Assembly (NCBI GenBank): GCA_044371425.1
Contig: JBILTR010000017.1
Span: 59,120 to 123,119, forward strand
Length of the DNA: 64,000 bases
From: JBEISR01 sp044371425
GTDB lineage: Bacteria; Planctomycetota; Planctomycetia; Pirellulales; Pirellulaceae
Direction: 5' to 3'
The notes beneath the pieces are model-generated. The model was given only the letters and a program-made list of their open reading frames with translations, ran no database searches and was not told the origin of the DNA. The translations under genes and the position numbers were made by a program. Of this stretch, positions 1 to 9,055 are shown one piece after another. How positions within the stretch are numbered: position 1 is the first letter of the stretch; the number at the start of each line of letters is the position of its first letter.

Positions 1-39
1 AGAACGCCATGAACGATTCGAGCCCAATCGACTTGCCGA

Positions 40-372
40 TCAGCCGATCTCTTCCTTGATCCGCTTCAAGAAGTGCTCGCTGCCCCCTTTAGAAAGCTCT
101 TTGACCTGCTTCTCGGCTTCCTTCTTGTTCTCGTACTCGAAGATGGCGACGCGCTTGAGGTTCTGATTGAAAACACCCCAGAACAACTTCGCTCGAGGAG
201 GATTTGCCGCCTTCGATCGGCTCTTCCTTGGCGTCGCTGCCTTGGCCTTTTTCTTGGGTGCCTTTTCGGACTCTTCTCCCCCCTCCTCGTCGCCGTCCTG
301 CGCCATCTCGTCGGTCACATCGACATCCTCTGTCTTCTTTTTGGAAGTGCCTTTGCCTTTGGCTGGAGCCAC
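40..372 (-). CDS. Small charged hypothetical protein
   Basis: A 110-residue protein that I cannot assign to a named family. Residues 1-55 are low complexity, alternating Lys-rich stretches with an Asp/Glu-rich block (DGDEEGGEESE). Residues 58-110 look folded, with aromatic-rich strands (FWGVFNQ, VAIFEYE) followed by a Lys/Glu-rich helix. I chose a GTG start because GGAGG lies about 8 bases upstream; the frame stays open further upstream, but only as an Arg-rich translation with no start signal. The basic/acidic tail suggests a nucleic-acid or ribosome-associated protein, which is speculative. No operon partner is visible. Confidence 0.6.
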   Translation of the reverse strand: MAPAKGKGTSKKKTEDVDVTDEMAQDGDEEGGEESEKAPKKKAKAATPRKSRSKAANPPRAKLFWGVFNQNLKRVAIFEYENKKEAEKQVKELSKGGSEHFLKRIKEEIG

Positions 373-658
373 GATCGATCCTCCGCTGAGATGCCTTGAA
401 TGACCCGATCCATCAGACGAGAGAAAGCGAGAGCTGGTGATGTCCGCCGGATGGAGCACCATAGCCCCCGCAAGGTGTCGGGGACGGCTGCGTCGGCGAC
501 GAATTCGGGTCGGGAAATCCCGGTTCGCCATTTCTACTCGAACAACCCTCATTCTAATGCAAATCGTAACTTTTTCCCACACCCGGAACGGCAAACAGCC
601 AATAGACCCCTCTTTCTAGCGATTCGGCTGTCGAGGTTTTTCGGAGAATGGAGGCAGA

Positions 659-1267
659 TCAGGCGAGTTTCTCTAGGATGGCATCGACCCAGAGGCGGTA
701 CTGGAGGGGGGAGGGGTGAAGTTGATCGGAGGTGTAGAAGGCATCTTGGGGGTGGCCTTGGGGCTGGGATGCGGCGGTCAAATCGATCCAGGGAATCTCC
801 CAACGATCGGCCAACCTCGAGATCGCTCGGTTGAAGGAGTCGATCTGCGAGGCGATTTGGTGGCGATCGCGATCGGCAGCGAAAGGACTCTGGCTCCAGT
901 CAGGAATCCCGACCATCCAGAGATGTTGTTTTCGATAGCCGCAGGCAGCGGCAGCCAAATGCAACAGCCTCTCCAGATGCTCGACGCACTCTTCGATCGC
1001 CAACTGGCGATACTGATCGTTGACTCCAGCGCTCACGCAGGCGCCCCAGAATCCCTCTCCCAGGCCCGACTTGGGAAGATTCTGCAGCAACTCCCCTGCG
1101 GTCCAGCCGGTCTGGGCGATGATGCGAGGCGGCCCCCAGTGTCGGCCCCACTTCGGCAAGGCTCCCTGCTGCAGTCGTTCGATCAACTGCCAAGGCCACG
1201 ATTCCTGTGGGGAAACTCCCTCGCCGATGGTGTAGGAGTCTCCCAGGAATAGTAGCGAGTGAGTCAT
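659..1267 (-). CDS. SGNH/GDSL-family hydrolase
   Basis: A 202-residue cytoplasmic esterase or lipase-like hydrolase. The catalytic blocks are visible: FLGDSYTIGEG near the N-terminus (nucleophile Ser in GDS), GVND in the middle (oxyanion Asn) and DQLHPS near the C-terminus (Asp-His pair). No signal peptide is seen. The ATG start has AGGAGG about 12 bases upstream. It is encoded on the same strand as the oxidoreductase upstream, about 100 bases away, so the two may be co-transcribed. Substrate is unknown; family members deacylate lipids or deacetylate sugars. Confidence 0.85.
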   Translation of the reverse strand: MTHSLLFLGDSYTIGEGVSPQESWPWQLIERLQQGALPKWGRHWGPPRIIAQTGWTAGELLQNLPKSGLGEGFWGACVSAGVNDQYRQLAIEECVEHLERLLHLAAAACGYRKQHLWMVGIPDWSQSPFAADRDRHQIASQIDSFNRAISRLADRWEIPWIDLTAASQPQGHPQDAFYTSDQLHPSPLQYRLWVDAILEKLA

Positions 1268-1363
1268 CTCCGGGTTCCTCCTGGCTGGGCTTTGGGGGGC
1301 CGGTTACCGAAGGCAGTCGGGTGAGCTTTCCCGACTGCCACTGGACTGATTGCCGTGATGGGA

Positions 1364-2560
1364 TCAGCGGCGTGCTGCAGGGTGTTGGAATGGGAGCCAA
1401 GCTCCATCCTTCTGACTGCTGGCGACGCATTGCTGAATGAAGAACATCCCTTCGACTCCATCGTAGACGTTCGGGTAGACCGTCTCCCGTTGCTCTGGCT
1501 TCGCACCCGACTGGGCAGCCACCATCGCATCGAAAGCCGAAGCATAGATGTTGGCGAATGCCTCGAAGAAGGCCTCTGGGTGGCCGCTGGGCAAGCGACA
1601 GGCAGCGCGCCCCGAGGCATTCATGAAGGGGGCGTTGGGATCGCGGGTGTAGAGTTGATGCGGGTGTCCATTGCGCCGCACCACCAAGACGTTCGGTTCT
1701 TCCTGGCGCCAGGAAAGAGCCCCCTTGGTGCCATCGATCTCGATCGATAGGTCATTTTCGCGACCGTGGCTGATCTGACTGGCGGTGACCGAGCCAATTC
1801 CGCCACCCTGATAGCGAATGATGGCCGTGCCGTAGTCGTCCAGCTTCCTGCCCGGTTCAAAGGTGCGCAAATGGCAGCTGATCGCTTCAGGCAAGAGGCC
1901 GGTCATGTAGCGTCCCAGGTTGTAGGCATGCGTCGCGATGTCCCCGAAACAGCCCGCCGCGCCGCTCTTGGCCGGATCGGTGCGCCAAGCCGCCTGCTTC
2001 TGATCCGACTCTTCCAAACGAGTCCGCAGCCACCCCTGGATGTAGGCGGATCGGACCGCCTGAATCTCTCCCAGTTCACCGCTGAGAATCATCTCCCGCG
2101 CCTGGCGAACCAGAGGGTAGCCGGTGTAGTTGTGCGTCAGCGCAAAGACGCGACCACTCGATTCCACCACCTTCTGCAGCGATTCAGCCTGCCCAAGATC
2201 GAACGTCATCGGCTTGTCGCAGACGACATGAAACCCCGCCTCCAGTGCCGCTCTGGCAATCTCGTAGTGGGTGTGGTTGGGGGTGGTCACCGAAACAAAG
2301 TCGATCCGCTGGTCGGCTGGCAGCTTGCGTTCCGCATCGAGCATCTCCTGGTACGACCCGTAAGCGCGGGTGGAGCAGATCCCGTAGTCAGCCGCCGAAG
2401 CGCGAGACCGCTCGGGGTTGCTGCTGAGCGCTCCGGCGACGACGACGGCGCGATTGTCCAGGCAGGCTCCGATCGAGTGAACGCGGCCGATGAACGACCC
2501 CTGACCGCCCCCTACCAGACCCATGCGCAGCTTGCGATTGAGTGTGCCGTTGATGCCCAT
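1364..2560 (-). CDS. Gfo/Idh/MocA family oxidoreductase
   Basis: A 398-residue NAD(P)-dependent dehydrogenase-like protein. The N-terminal Rossmann fold shows GLVGGGQGSFIGRVH, the usual dinucleotide-binding glycine motif. CDKPMTF around residue 115 matches the family EKP motif, with the conserved Lys. The C-terminal half is the alpha/beta substrate domain. No Tat or Sec signal is present, unlike many planctomycete paralogues. GAGGAG precedes the ATG. Family members oxidise sugars, inositols or related polyols; the substrate cannot be read from sequence. Confidence 0.9.
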   Translation of the reverse strand: MGINGTLNRKLRMGLVGGGQGSFIGRVHSIGACLDNRAVVVAGALSSNPERSRASAADYGICSTRAYGSYQEMLDAERKLPADQRIDFVSVTTPNHTHYEIARAALEAGFHVVCDKPMTFDLGQAESLQKVVESSGRVFALTHNYTGYPLVRQAREMILSGELGEIQAVRSAYIQGWLRTRLEESDQKQAAWRTDPAKSGAAGCFGDIATHAYNLGRYMTGLLPEAISCHLRTFEPGRKLDDYGTAIIRYQGGGIGSVTASQISHGRENDLSIEIDGTKGALSWRQEEPNVLVVRRNGHPHQLYTRDPNAPFMNASGRAACRLPSGHPEAFFEAFANIYASAFDAMVAAQSGAKPEQRETVYPNVYDGVEGMFFIQQCVASSQKDGAWLPFQHPAARR

Positions 2561-3038
2561 CGAAACAAATCTCCTCTAGAAGAACAGCTGGATCAGGAAA
2601 GGATGAACGCGTCCCTGAAAGGGGAGGCGGACCAACCCGGTTCGGAACCCGTTTTGCTAGCGTTCGGCTCCTAGGGAGCCCGCGGCCCCGGTCGGAACCC
2701 AACGGTGGTGACGCGAGAGGGTGAAAAACTAGCTTTGTGTTTGGAAAACGTTAGGATATCACACAACAAGGGGCTGCATCAGAGGCGGTTGGGAATCGAT
2801 GTGGCTGGCGAAAAGGAGCTCCACTTTCCTCCAGTGAGGCCATGCAGGCTGAAGGGGACATGGGGAGGCGGTCGATACCCCTTTTGCAGCAGCACCCGCA
2901 GTCGATGGGGATCGGCATCCGGTTTTGCCGCAGCTTCCAGAGCGACACCAAGAGCACACAGCGCTGCGGGGGAGGCTTTTCCCCACCAGTGAACCTCCAC
3001 CAAACGCGACTGAGATCGCCAAACCAGGAGTCTTTCCC
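2561..3038. other. Intergenic region between divergent genes
   Basis: About 480 bases between the divergent oxidoreductase and the membrane-anchored protein. It must hold both promoters. Open frames here overlap each other on both strands and lack ribosome-binding sites or recognisable protein sequence, so I call no gene. No clear terminator or repeat is seen. Confidence 0.5.
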
Positions 3039-3710
3039 ATGGACCTGCCTGTTTGTGAATCCTCCCCAAACACCCCCTCCAGGGGCGATGGCTCCCCGGC
3101 GGCAGTCTGCTGCCAGTGTCGCGCATGGTTTTGGCCATCCTTGCTGGCGGCTTTCTGCGCGCTGGTTTGCTTGGCTTATGCGGCAGGGCGAAATGGGCGA
3201 TCCGATCAGGAGAATCTCTCGCAAGGCTCTCTGCAGATTCCTCCGGAAGCATTTCTTCACGCCGCTGCCTCCCATGGCACCACGACCATGGCGATCGCCA
3301 CCGGATCGATCAGCGAGGAAGCGGAGGGAGTTTTCTTCCTCGACTATCTCTCAGGAGATCTGCAGTGCTGGGTCTACAACCCGCGGACCGGCGGCTTTGG
3401 AGGGAAGTTCGCGACCAACGTCTTGGCGGCAATGCCCAGCAGCAAGAATCCCGAGTACCTGATGGTCACCGGGATCGCGATTCCTCGGCAGGCCACCGGC
3501 AACTCCCGACCTGCCAATTGCATCGTTTACGTGATGAACGTTCAGGAAGGGATGTTTGCCGCCTACGGAGTCCCTTGGAATCGGACGATGGAAAACGCTG
3601 GTCAGCCACAGGGTGGTGCCTTGATTCCGATTGCCGGTGGCCAGATTCGTGCACCTTTGGCCCCTCCCGTTCAGGCTCCTCCGCCTGCACCAAACCCGCC
3701 AAAGAAGTAG
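3039..3710 (+). CDS. Membrane-anchored hypothetical protein
   Basis: A 223-residue protein of unknown function. One hydrophobic segment at about residues 30-50 (FWPSLLAAFCALVCLAYAAG) would anchor it in the membrane, with the N-terminus carrying a small Cys cluster (CCQC). The remainder (FFLDYLSGDLQCWVYNP, YLMVTGIA, CIVYVMN) looks like a compact beta domain, ending in a Pro-rich tail. The ATG follows AGGAG at good spacing; the frame is open further upstream but without a start signal. It lies 80 bases before btaA on the same strand and may be co-transcribed. It resembles planctomycete-specific conserved hypotheticals. Confidence 0.7.
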   Translation: MDLPVCESSPNTPSRGDGSPAAVCCQCRAWFWPSLLAAFCALVCLAYAAGRNGRSDQENLSQGSLQIPPEAFLHAAASHGTTTMAIATGSISEEAEGVFFLDYLSGDLQCWVYNPRTGGFGGKFATNVLAAMPSSKNPEYLMVTGIAIPRQATGNSRPANCIVYVMNVQEGMFAAYGVPWNRTMENAGQPQGGALIPIAGGQIRAPLAPPVQAPPPAPNPPKK

Positions 3711-3790
3711 AATGAGGATTGGCGGCGACTTCGAGGCGTCCTCGCGGCGCCTGTGAGGTCGATATCCTTTCGCTCGAGAAAAACAGCACC

Positions 3791-4987
3791 ATGCGGCTGC
3801 AGGAATGGATCAGCGGGAAAGTCTTCCGCTACGTGCACGGCAACAACCTAGTCTACAACACCTGCTGGGAAGACCCACGGCTGGATCGGCAGGCACTGGA
3901 GCTGACGCCCCAGGACCAGGTGCTGGTCATCACTTCGGCTGGCTGCAATGCGCTCGACTACTGCCTGGCCGGCGCCGGACAGGTCCACGCAGTCGATATG
4001 AACCCGAGGCAGAATAGCCTGTTGGAGCTGAAGCTAGCCGCGATCCGATCGCTGGACTACGAAGACTTCTTTCAGCTCTTTGGCCGTGGGCATCTCCCTT
4101 CGATGGGCAAGATCTACCAGGACCGGCTGCGTCCCCTGCTGACCCCATGGGCTCAGCAGTATTGGGACAAACACCATAGCTTCTTCGCCAATCCGAAAAG
4201 GTCGTTCTATTTTCGTGGCACCTCCGGCGCTTTCGCTCGGGGGATCAACTCCTACATCGACAAGGTCGCGCGCATCCGACCCCAGACTCAGGCGCTTCTG
4301 GCCGCCGGGTCGCTTGAGGAACAGCAAGAGATCTATCGCCGCATCAAACCCCGGATCTGGACCAAGGGGATGCGCTTTGCCATGCGGCGCGACACGACGC
4401 TAAGCCTGCTTGGGGTTCCCAAGGCTCAGCGGCGACAGATCGATACCCAGTACCCCGGCGGGATCGCTCAGTTTGTCGAAGACTCGATGGACGCCGTCTT
4501 CGCCAAACTTCCGATCCATGACAATTACTTCTGGCGCGTCTACATCACCGGCTCCTACACACCGCAATGCTGCCCGGAGTATCTGAAGCCGGAGAGCTAC
4601 CAGAAGCTTCGGGGGGGAGACTGGCAGAAGGTCGCCATCCACACCAACAGCGTCCAGGGTTTTCTGGACCAGCACGACGGCAAGCTTTCGCGTTTTGTTC
4701 TCCTGGACCACATGGACTGGCTCAGCGACCACTTCTTCCCGTTGCTGGAATCCGAGTGGCAGTCGATCGTCGACCATGCAGCTCCCGGATGTCGGATCCT
4801 TTGGCGGAGCGGTGGCCTGCGGACCGATTTTCTCGATCGCGTCCAGGTGATGGTCTCCGGCAGAACGACTCCCCTGCCGTCGCTGCTCACCTACCACCGG
4901 GAATTGGCCGATCAGCTCCATCAACTCGATCGCGTCCACACCTACGGCAGTTTCTACATCGCCGATCTGAAACTCCCGAGCGCCTGA
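3791..4987 (+). CDS. btaA: BtaA-like S-adenosylmethionine:diacylglycerol aminocarboxypropyl transferase
   Basis: A 398-residue DUF3419/BtaA protein. In this family the enzyme moves the 3-amino-3-carboxypropyl group of S-adenosylmethionine onto diacylglycerol, the first step of the betaine lipid DGTS. The SAM-binding region VITSAGCNALDYCLAGA followed by VHAVDMNPRQ is visible at about residues 45-80, and NLVYNTCWEDP near the N-terminus is characteristic. The C-terminal part (LLDHMDWL, WRSGG) also fits. The next gene is the expected methyltransferase partner, 51 bases downstream. I chose the ATG at the conserved MRLQEW N-terminus; the frame is open about 24 codons upstream. Confidence 0.9.
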   Translation: MRLQEWISGKVFRYVHGNNLVYNTCWEDPRLDRQALELTPQDQVLVITSAGCNALDYCLAGAGQVHAVDMNPRQNSLLELKLAAIRSLDYEDFFQLFGRGHLPSMGKIYQDRLRPLLTPWAQQYWDKHHSFFANPKRSFYFRGTSGAFARGINSYIDKVARIRPQTQALLAAGSLEEQQEIYRRIKPRIWTKGMRFAMRRDTTLSLLGVPKAQRRQIDTQYPGGIAQFVEDSMDAVFAKLPIHDNYFWRVYITGSYTPQCCPEYLKPESYQKLRGGDWQKVAIHTNSVQGFLDQHDGKLSRFVLLDHMDWLSDHFFPLLESEWQSIVDHAAPGCRILWRSGGLRTDFLDRVQVMVSGRTTPLPSLLTYHRELADQLHQLDRVHTYGSFYIADLKLPSA

Positions 4988-5038
4988 CCGCCCGATCGGC
5001 AACTGGCGTTCTGCGTCCAACACCTCAGCGAGGCAGCG

Positions 5039-5797
5039 ATGGGTTTGCTGAACGATCTGAAAGTGCTCTACCATCTGGTGCGACCCTTGCGCGCCGATTC
5101 TCACGCTCAGAGAATGGAGAACTTCTATTCCGGGCAAGCTCAGGCCTACGATGACTTCCGAAAACGACTCCTTCATGGTCGCCAGGAGCTCTATCAGAAG
5201 GTCGCTCAGCAATTGGCCTCCGATCGGGTGGCGCAACCTCGCTGGGCTGATCTGGGAGGCGGAACTGGAGCGAACTTGGAATTTTTAGGAGACCGGATCG
5301 GCGGCATCGAGAAGATCTACGTCGTCGATCTGGCTGGTTCACTGCTGAAGATGTGCCAGCAGCGCGCCCAGGCCAAAGGCTGGAATCAGGTGACCAGCAT
5401 CGAGGCAGACGCGACGCTGTGGACTCCCCCAGAGGGCTCGGTGGACGCCGTCACTTTTTCCTATTCTCTGACGATGATCCCCGACTGGTTTGCGGCGATC
5501 GACAACGCGCTGCGCATCCTGAAACCAGGTGGTCTGGTGGGCGTCGTCGATTTCTATGTCGCTCGAAAACATCCCGCCGACGGATTGGCTCGGCATCCCT
5601 GGCGGACGCGCCATTTCTGGCCGGCCTGGTTCGCCACCGACAATGTCTTTCCTAGCCCCGATCACATCCCCTACCTGCAACGCCGCTTTGAGACGCTGTG
5701 GCTGACCGAACAGCGATCCAAGGTGCCCTACATGCCGTTGGTGCGGACGCCGTACTACCAGTTCATCGGACGCAAACCAACCAACGGAAATGGGTAG
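5039..5797 (+). CDS. btaB: BtaB-like methyltransferase of betaine-lipid synthesis
   Basis: A 252-residue class I SAM-dependent methyltransferase. Motif I is WADLGGGTGANLEFLG, followed by YVVDLAGSLL; post-motifs VDAVTFSYSLTMIPDW and LKPGGLVGVVDFY are also clear. Its place directly after btaA supports the role of N-trimethylating the homoserine lipid to DGTS. In some bacteria these two activities are encoded together. Function rests on context as much as on sequence, since the fold is generic. Confidence 0.85.
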   Translation: MGLLNDLKVLYHLVRPLRADSHAQRMENFYSGQAQAYDDFRKRLLHGRQELYQKVAQQLASDRVAQPRWADLGGGTGANLEFLGDRIGGIEKIYVVDLAGSLLKMCQQRAQAKGWNQVTSIEADATLWTPPEGSVDAVTFSYSLTMIPDWFAAIDNALRILKPGGLVGVVDFYVARKHPADGLARHPWRTRHFWPAWFATDNVFPSPDHIPYLQRRFETLWLTEQRSKVPYMPLVRTPYYQFIGRKPTNGNG

Positions 5798-5822
5798 ACT
5801 CGAAAGACAGAGGAGTGTTGCC

Positions 5823-6548
5823 ATGGCGTCGATCGAGCGGGAGCCGGTAGCGTGGACCCAGTGGCAGCAGCGGTGGGGTCAGCGGCTGGAGGAGATCGCC
5901 AGCGAGGTGATGGCAGGTGCCGATGCCGGGCATGGACTAGACCATGTCCAGCGCGTGGTGCGAAACGCTCGCCGCATCGGCCAGCAGGAATCGGCCGATC
6001 CCCAGGTGATCCTGCCAGCGGCATGGCTGCACGATTGCGTCTGGATCCCAAAGAATCACCCCGATCGCTCTCGAGCGTCGCTGAAAAGCAGCCAGAGGGC
6101 CGCCGAGCTATTGCGGGAAATCGATTATCCCGAAGCGTTGCTTGGGGCGATCGAGCATGCGGTGGTAGCCCATAGCTTTTCTGCAGGAGTTCCCTGCCAA
6201 ACGCTGGAAGCCCGCGTGGTGCAAGATGCCGATCGTCTGGAAGCGCTTGGGGCGATCGGGTTGGCCAGGTGCCTGATGACCGGAGGGGGCCTGCACCAGA
6301 AGCTGTTTCACCCGGAGCAACCTTTCCCTGCCGATCGAGTCGGCGACGACAGCGCGCAGTCGGTCGACCACTTCTTCCTGAAACTGCTGCGACTGGCTCC
6401 CACCATGCAGACCCCGTCCGGCCGTTTGGAAGCGGAGCGTCGTACGGGGCCCTTGATCGCTTTCCTCGAATCGCTGGCGGAAGAACTGGGGCGTCCTCCG
6501 GAAGAACTGCACCGAGCGATCCAGATTCACGCTCCCTGGATCGCCTGA
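5823..6548 (+). CDS. HD-domain phosphohydrolase
   Basis: A 241-residue metal-dependent HD-superfamily protein. The metal-ligand pattern is visible as HGLDHVQRVV, LHDCVW, EHAVVAHS and QDADRLEALG. The start is the ATG after AGGAG, 25 bases beyond the btaB stop, so it probably belongs to the same operon. It resembles small YedJ-like HD hydrolases acting on nucleotides or phosphoesters, with no known tie to lipid synthesis. Its last 22 bases overlap the 3' end of the convergent PLP-enzyme gene. Confidence 0.8.
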   Translation: MASIEREPVAWTQWQQRWGQRLEEIASEVMAGADAGHGLDHVQRVVRNARRIGQQESADPQVILPAAWLHDCVWIPKNHPDRSRASLKSSQRAAELLREIDYPEALLGAIEHAVVAHSFSAGVPCQTLEARVVQDADRLEALGAIGLARCLMTGGGLHQKLFHPEQPFPADRVGDDSAQSVDHFFLKLLRLAPTMQTPSGRLEAERRTGPLIAFLESLAEELGRPPEELHRAIQIHAPWIA

Positions 6549-7672
6549 TCGAGATCGGCGATCAGATCCTGTGGATCCTCCAATCCGATCGACAGCCGGA
6601 TGAGGGTGTCGTCGATGCCAAAACGTTTGCGATCTTCGGCTCCATAGCTGGCGTGCGACATCGATGCCGGTTGCGAAATCAACGATTCGACCGCCCCCAG
6701 ACTGACCGCCAAGCCAAATAGCTTGGTCGACTCGCAGATCCTCTTGGCTCGATGAAAGTCCCCATCGATCTGGAAGGAGAGGACCGCGCCGAAAAGACCT
6801 CCCATCTGCTGCTGTGCCAGGGTGTGCTGGGGATGATCCTCCAGGCCCGGGTAGCGCACCAGTGGAACGCGTGGATGCTTCTTCAGCCACCTAGCGATCT
6901 CTAGCGTCGACCTCGACTGCTCGCGCATCCGCAACTCCAGCGTCTTGATGCCGCGCCCCAAAAGGAAAGATTCCAGTGGCCCCAAGACGCCGCCAGTGGC
7001 GTTCTGGACGAAGGCGATTTCATCGAAGATCGCCTTTTCTCTGGCGACCAGAATCCCCGCCAAGCAGTCGCTGTGCCCCCCCAGATACTTGGTGGCCGAG
7101 TGCATGACGATATCAGCCCCCAGTTCCAGTGGCCGGACCAAGGCAGGTGATGCCAGCGTGTTGTCGACGGCAAGTAGCGCTCCCGACTGATGCGCCAGAT
7201 CGGCCAGTTTGGCGATATCCGGGATGCTCATCAGAGGGTTCCCGATGCTCTCGATCCAAATCATTTTGGTGTTGCTGCGCATCGCCTGCTCGATGGCCTC
7301 CGGCCGATCGGCGGGAGCCAACGTGGTGGCGATGTTCCATCGATCGCAGACGCGATGGAGCAAACGGTAGGTGCCTCCATAGCAGTCGCTTCCCAGCACC
7401 ACATGGTCCCCTGCCTTAAGCAGCATCAGCGCACCATGAGTCGCCGCCATACCCGAAGCGTACGCGCGGGCTCCCACTCCCCCTTCCAAATCGGCCATCG
7501 TCGTCTCGACCGAGCTGCGTGTGGGAGACCCGGAGCGGGAGTAGTCGAACTCGCCCCAGGTCCCCGCACCTGGCTGCAGGAAGGTGCTTGCCAAGTAGAT
7601 CGGGGGCACCACCGCTCCCTTCGCCTGGGATGGATCGTGTCCGGTATGGATGGAACGAGTCCGAAACTTCAT
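6527..7672 (-). CDS. Cys/Met-metabolism PLP enzyme (cystathionine gamma-synthase/lyase type), second gene
   Basis: A 381-residue fold-type I PLP enzyme of the trans-sulfuration family. SATKYLGGHSD carries the PLP-binding lysine; YSRSGSPTR and ASGMAATHGAL (phosphate contacts), WIESIGNP and AVDNTLASP are family motifs. The ATG overlaps the upstream gene's stop as ATGA, implying translational coupling. The two paralogues could split synthase and lyase roles in Met/Cys interconversion, but sequence alone cannot assign cystathionine gamma-synthase, gamma-lyase or beta-lyase. The 3' end overlaps the HD gene by 22 bases. Confidence 0.88.
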   Translation of the reverse strand: MKFRTRSIHTGHDPSQAKGAVVPPIYLASTFLQPGAGTWGEFDYSRSGSPTRSSVETTMADLEGGVGARAYASGMAATHGALMLLKAGDHVVLGSDCYGGTYRLLHRVCDRWNIATTLAPADRPEAIEQAMRSNTKMIWIESIGNPLMSIPDIAKLADLAHQSGALLAVDNTLASPALVRPLELGADIVMHSATKYLGGHSDCLAGILVAREKAIFDEIAFVQNATGGVLGPLESFLLGRGIKTLELRMREQSRSTLEIARWLKKHPRVPLVRYPGLEDHPQHTLAQQQMGGLFGAVLSFQIDGDFHRAKRICESTKLFGLAVSLGAVESLISQPASMSHASYGAEDRKRFGIDDTLIRLSIGLEDPQDLIADLDQAIQGA

Positions 7673-8847
7673 GATTCCAGCCCCTGCCTTAGGTCGTCGA
7701 TCAAATCGTTGGTATCTTCGATTCCACAAGCCAGACGGATCATGTTGTCGGGGATCCCGAATCGAACACGTTCCTCCGGCGCATACGAAAAATAGCTCAT
7801 CACCATCGGCTGCTCGATCAACGATTCCACACCACCCAGACTTGGGCCGATGCGCGGGATGCGAACCGAATCGATCACCTTGGCAGTTGCGCGCCAGTCG
7901 GCATCTTTCAGCAGAAAGGTCACCAAACCACCATAGCCCCGCATGGTGCGCGCGGCGATGGCATGCGTCGGATGGGTTGCAAGGCCAGGATAGTAAACCT
8001 TCTCCACCCGAGGATGCCCCGCCAGATACTCGGCGATCGCCTGCCCGTTGCGATTGTGCTGCTGCATGCGCAGGGAGAACGTCTTGAGCCCCCGTTCCAG
8101 CAGATAAAGGTTGTGGGGGCTGTTGATCCCCCCCATGATTCCCCGCAGATGCCTGACCGATTCCATTTTCTCACGACTTCCAACGATCACCCCGGCCAGA
8201 AGATCATTGTGTCCTGCGAGGTACTTGGTCGCCGAGTGAAGGACATAGTCGACACCGAAGGCGAGAGGTTGCAGGTTGTAGGGTGTCGCCAGCGTCGCAT
8301 CGATCAGCGTCTCAACGTGGTGCTTGCGAGCCAGATCGACGAAGCGTTCCAGATCGATCACGCTCAGCTGTGGGTTGGTTGGTGATTCGCTGACCAGCAT
8401 CCGGGTCTTCGGGGTGATCGCCCGCTCCATCGCTTCGAAATCCCCCGTCGCCACCTGGTGCGTCACCACCCCGAATCGCGACAGATGCTTGAAGCAGAAT
8501 TCCCGACTGCGATGGTAGCACTGATCGAAAAATACGATCTCATCCCCTGCGTTGAGCTTGGCCATCAGCAGCCCGACAATGGCCGCCATGCCGGTCGCGT
8601 AAACCAATGCCTCTTCGCCCCCCTCCAAAGCCGCCAGCTTTCTCTCCACCACCCGCTCGTTGGGATTCCCGTACCTCCCATACTCCTCTCGCTGCTGATT
8701 CTGCTCGATGAAGTCGATCACCGCCTGAGTGCTGCTGAAGGTGTAGGTGCTCGCACAGACAATCGGGTCCGTGATGGCATCCGCCAGTTTCTGTCTGGCT
8801 TCCCCCGCATGCACGCTCAACGTCCCCATCGATTCCTGCCTGACCAT
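7669..8847 (-). CDS. Cys/Met-metabolism PLP enzyme (cystathionine gamma-synthase/lyase type), first gene
   Basis: A 392-residue paralogue of the next gene in the operon. Motifs: YGRYGNPNERVVE, YATGMAAIVGLLMA, FFDQCYHRSREF (Tyr stacking on PLP), LVSESPTNPQ and HSATKYLAGHND with the PLP lysine. I chose the ATG of MVRQESMGTLSVHAG; a second ATG six codons later (MGTLSVHAG) is also possible. The frame is open back to a GTG at 8922, but that extension does not look like the family. Structured hairpins lie in the leader about 140-205 bases upstream. Confidence 0.88.
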   Translation of the reverse strand: MVRQESMGTLSVHAGEARQKLADAITDPIVCASTYTFSSTQAVIDFIEQNQQREEYGRYGNPNERVVERKLAALEGGEEALVYATGMAAIVGLLMAKLNAGDEIVFFDQCYHRSREFCFKHLSRFGVVTHQVATGDFEAMERAITPKTRMLVSESPTNPQLSVIDLERFVDLARKHHVETLIDATLATPYNLQPLAFGVDYVLHSATKYLAGHNDLLAGVIVGSREKMESVRHLRGIMGGINSPHNLYLLERGLKTFSLRMQQHNRNGQAIAEYLAGHPRVEKVYYPGLATHPTHAIAARTMRGYGGLVTFLLKDADWRATAKVIDSVRIPRIGPSLGGVESLIEQPMVMSYFSYAPEERVRFGIPDNMIRLACGIEDTNDLIDDLRQGLES

Positions 8848-8984
8848 GCTGCCAACCTTTCCTTTTCGCTCCCACAAGGAGAGACCATTTGCCTGGATGA
8901 CGATGGCAATCTCCACCGCCACAGGGAGCTAGCACCCTGTCACTTCCGACGGTCCAAGGGAATTGATTGGCTTGGCAACCACGA

Positions 8985-9055
8985 CCATGTGCGATGCTTC
9001 CGTCATACGCACTTCCAGGGTGCCGATCACACCAGGGTCTCCCGGCAGGCACCAG
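8985..9055 (-). promoter_or_regulatory. Two adjacent hairpins in leader of the PLP-enzyme operon
   Basis: Reading the minus strand, GGTGCC pairs with GGCACC across 9019-9053. Immediately downstream GTGCG-ATG pairs with CAT-CGCAC across 8989-9012, with one bulged T and a 7-base loop. Position in the 5' leader of a Cys/Met operon suggests a cis-regulatory RNA. I could not match it to the SAM-I, SAM-II, SAM-IV, SAH or cobalamin riboswitch consensus. Confidence 0.3.

Noticed and set aside
8848..8922. In-frame extension of the first PLP enzyme to a GTG at 8922
   Set aside because: The added residues (AIVIQANGLSLWERKG) are not part of the family N-terminus and the better start is at 8847.
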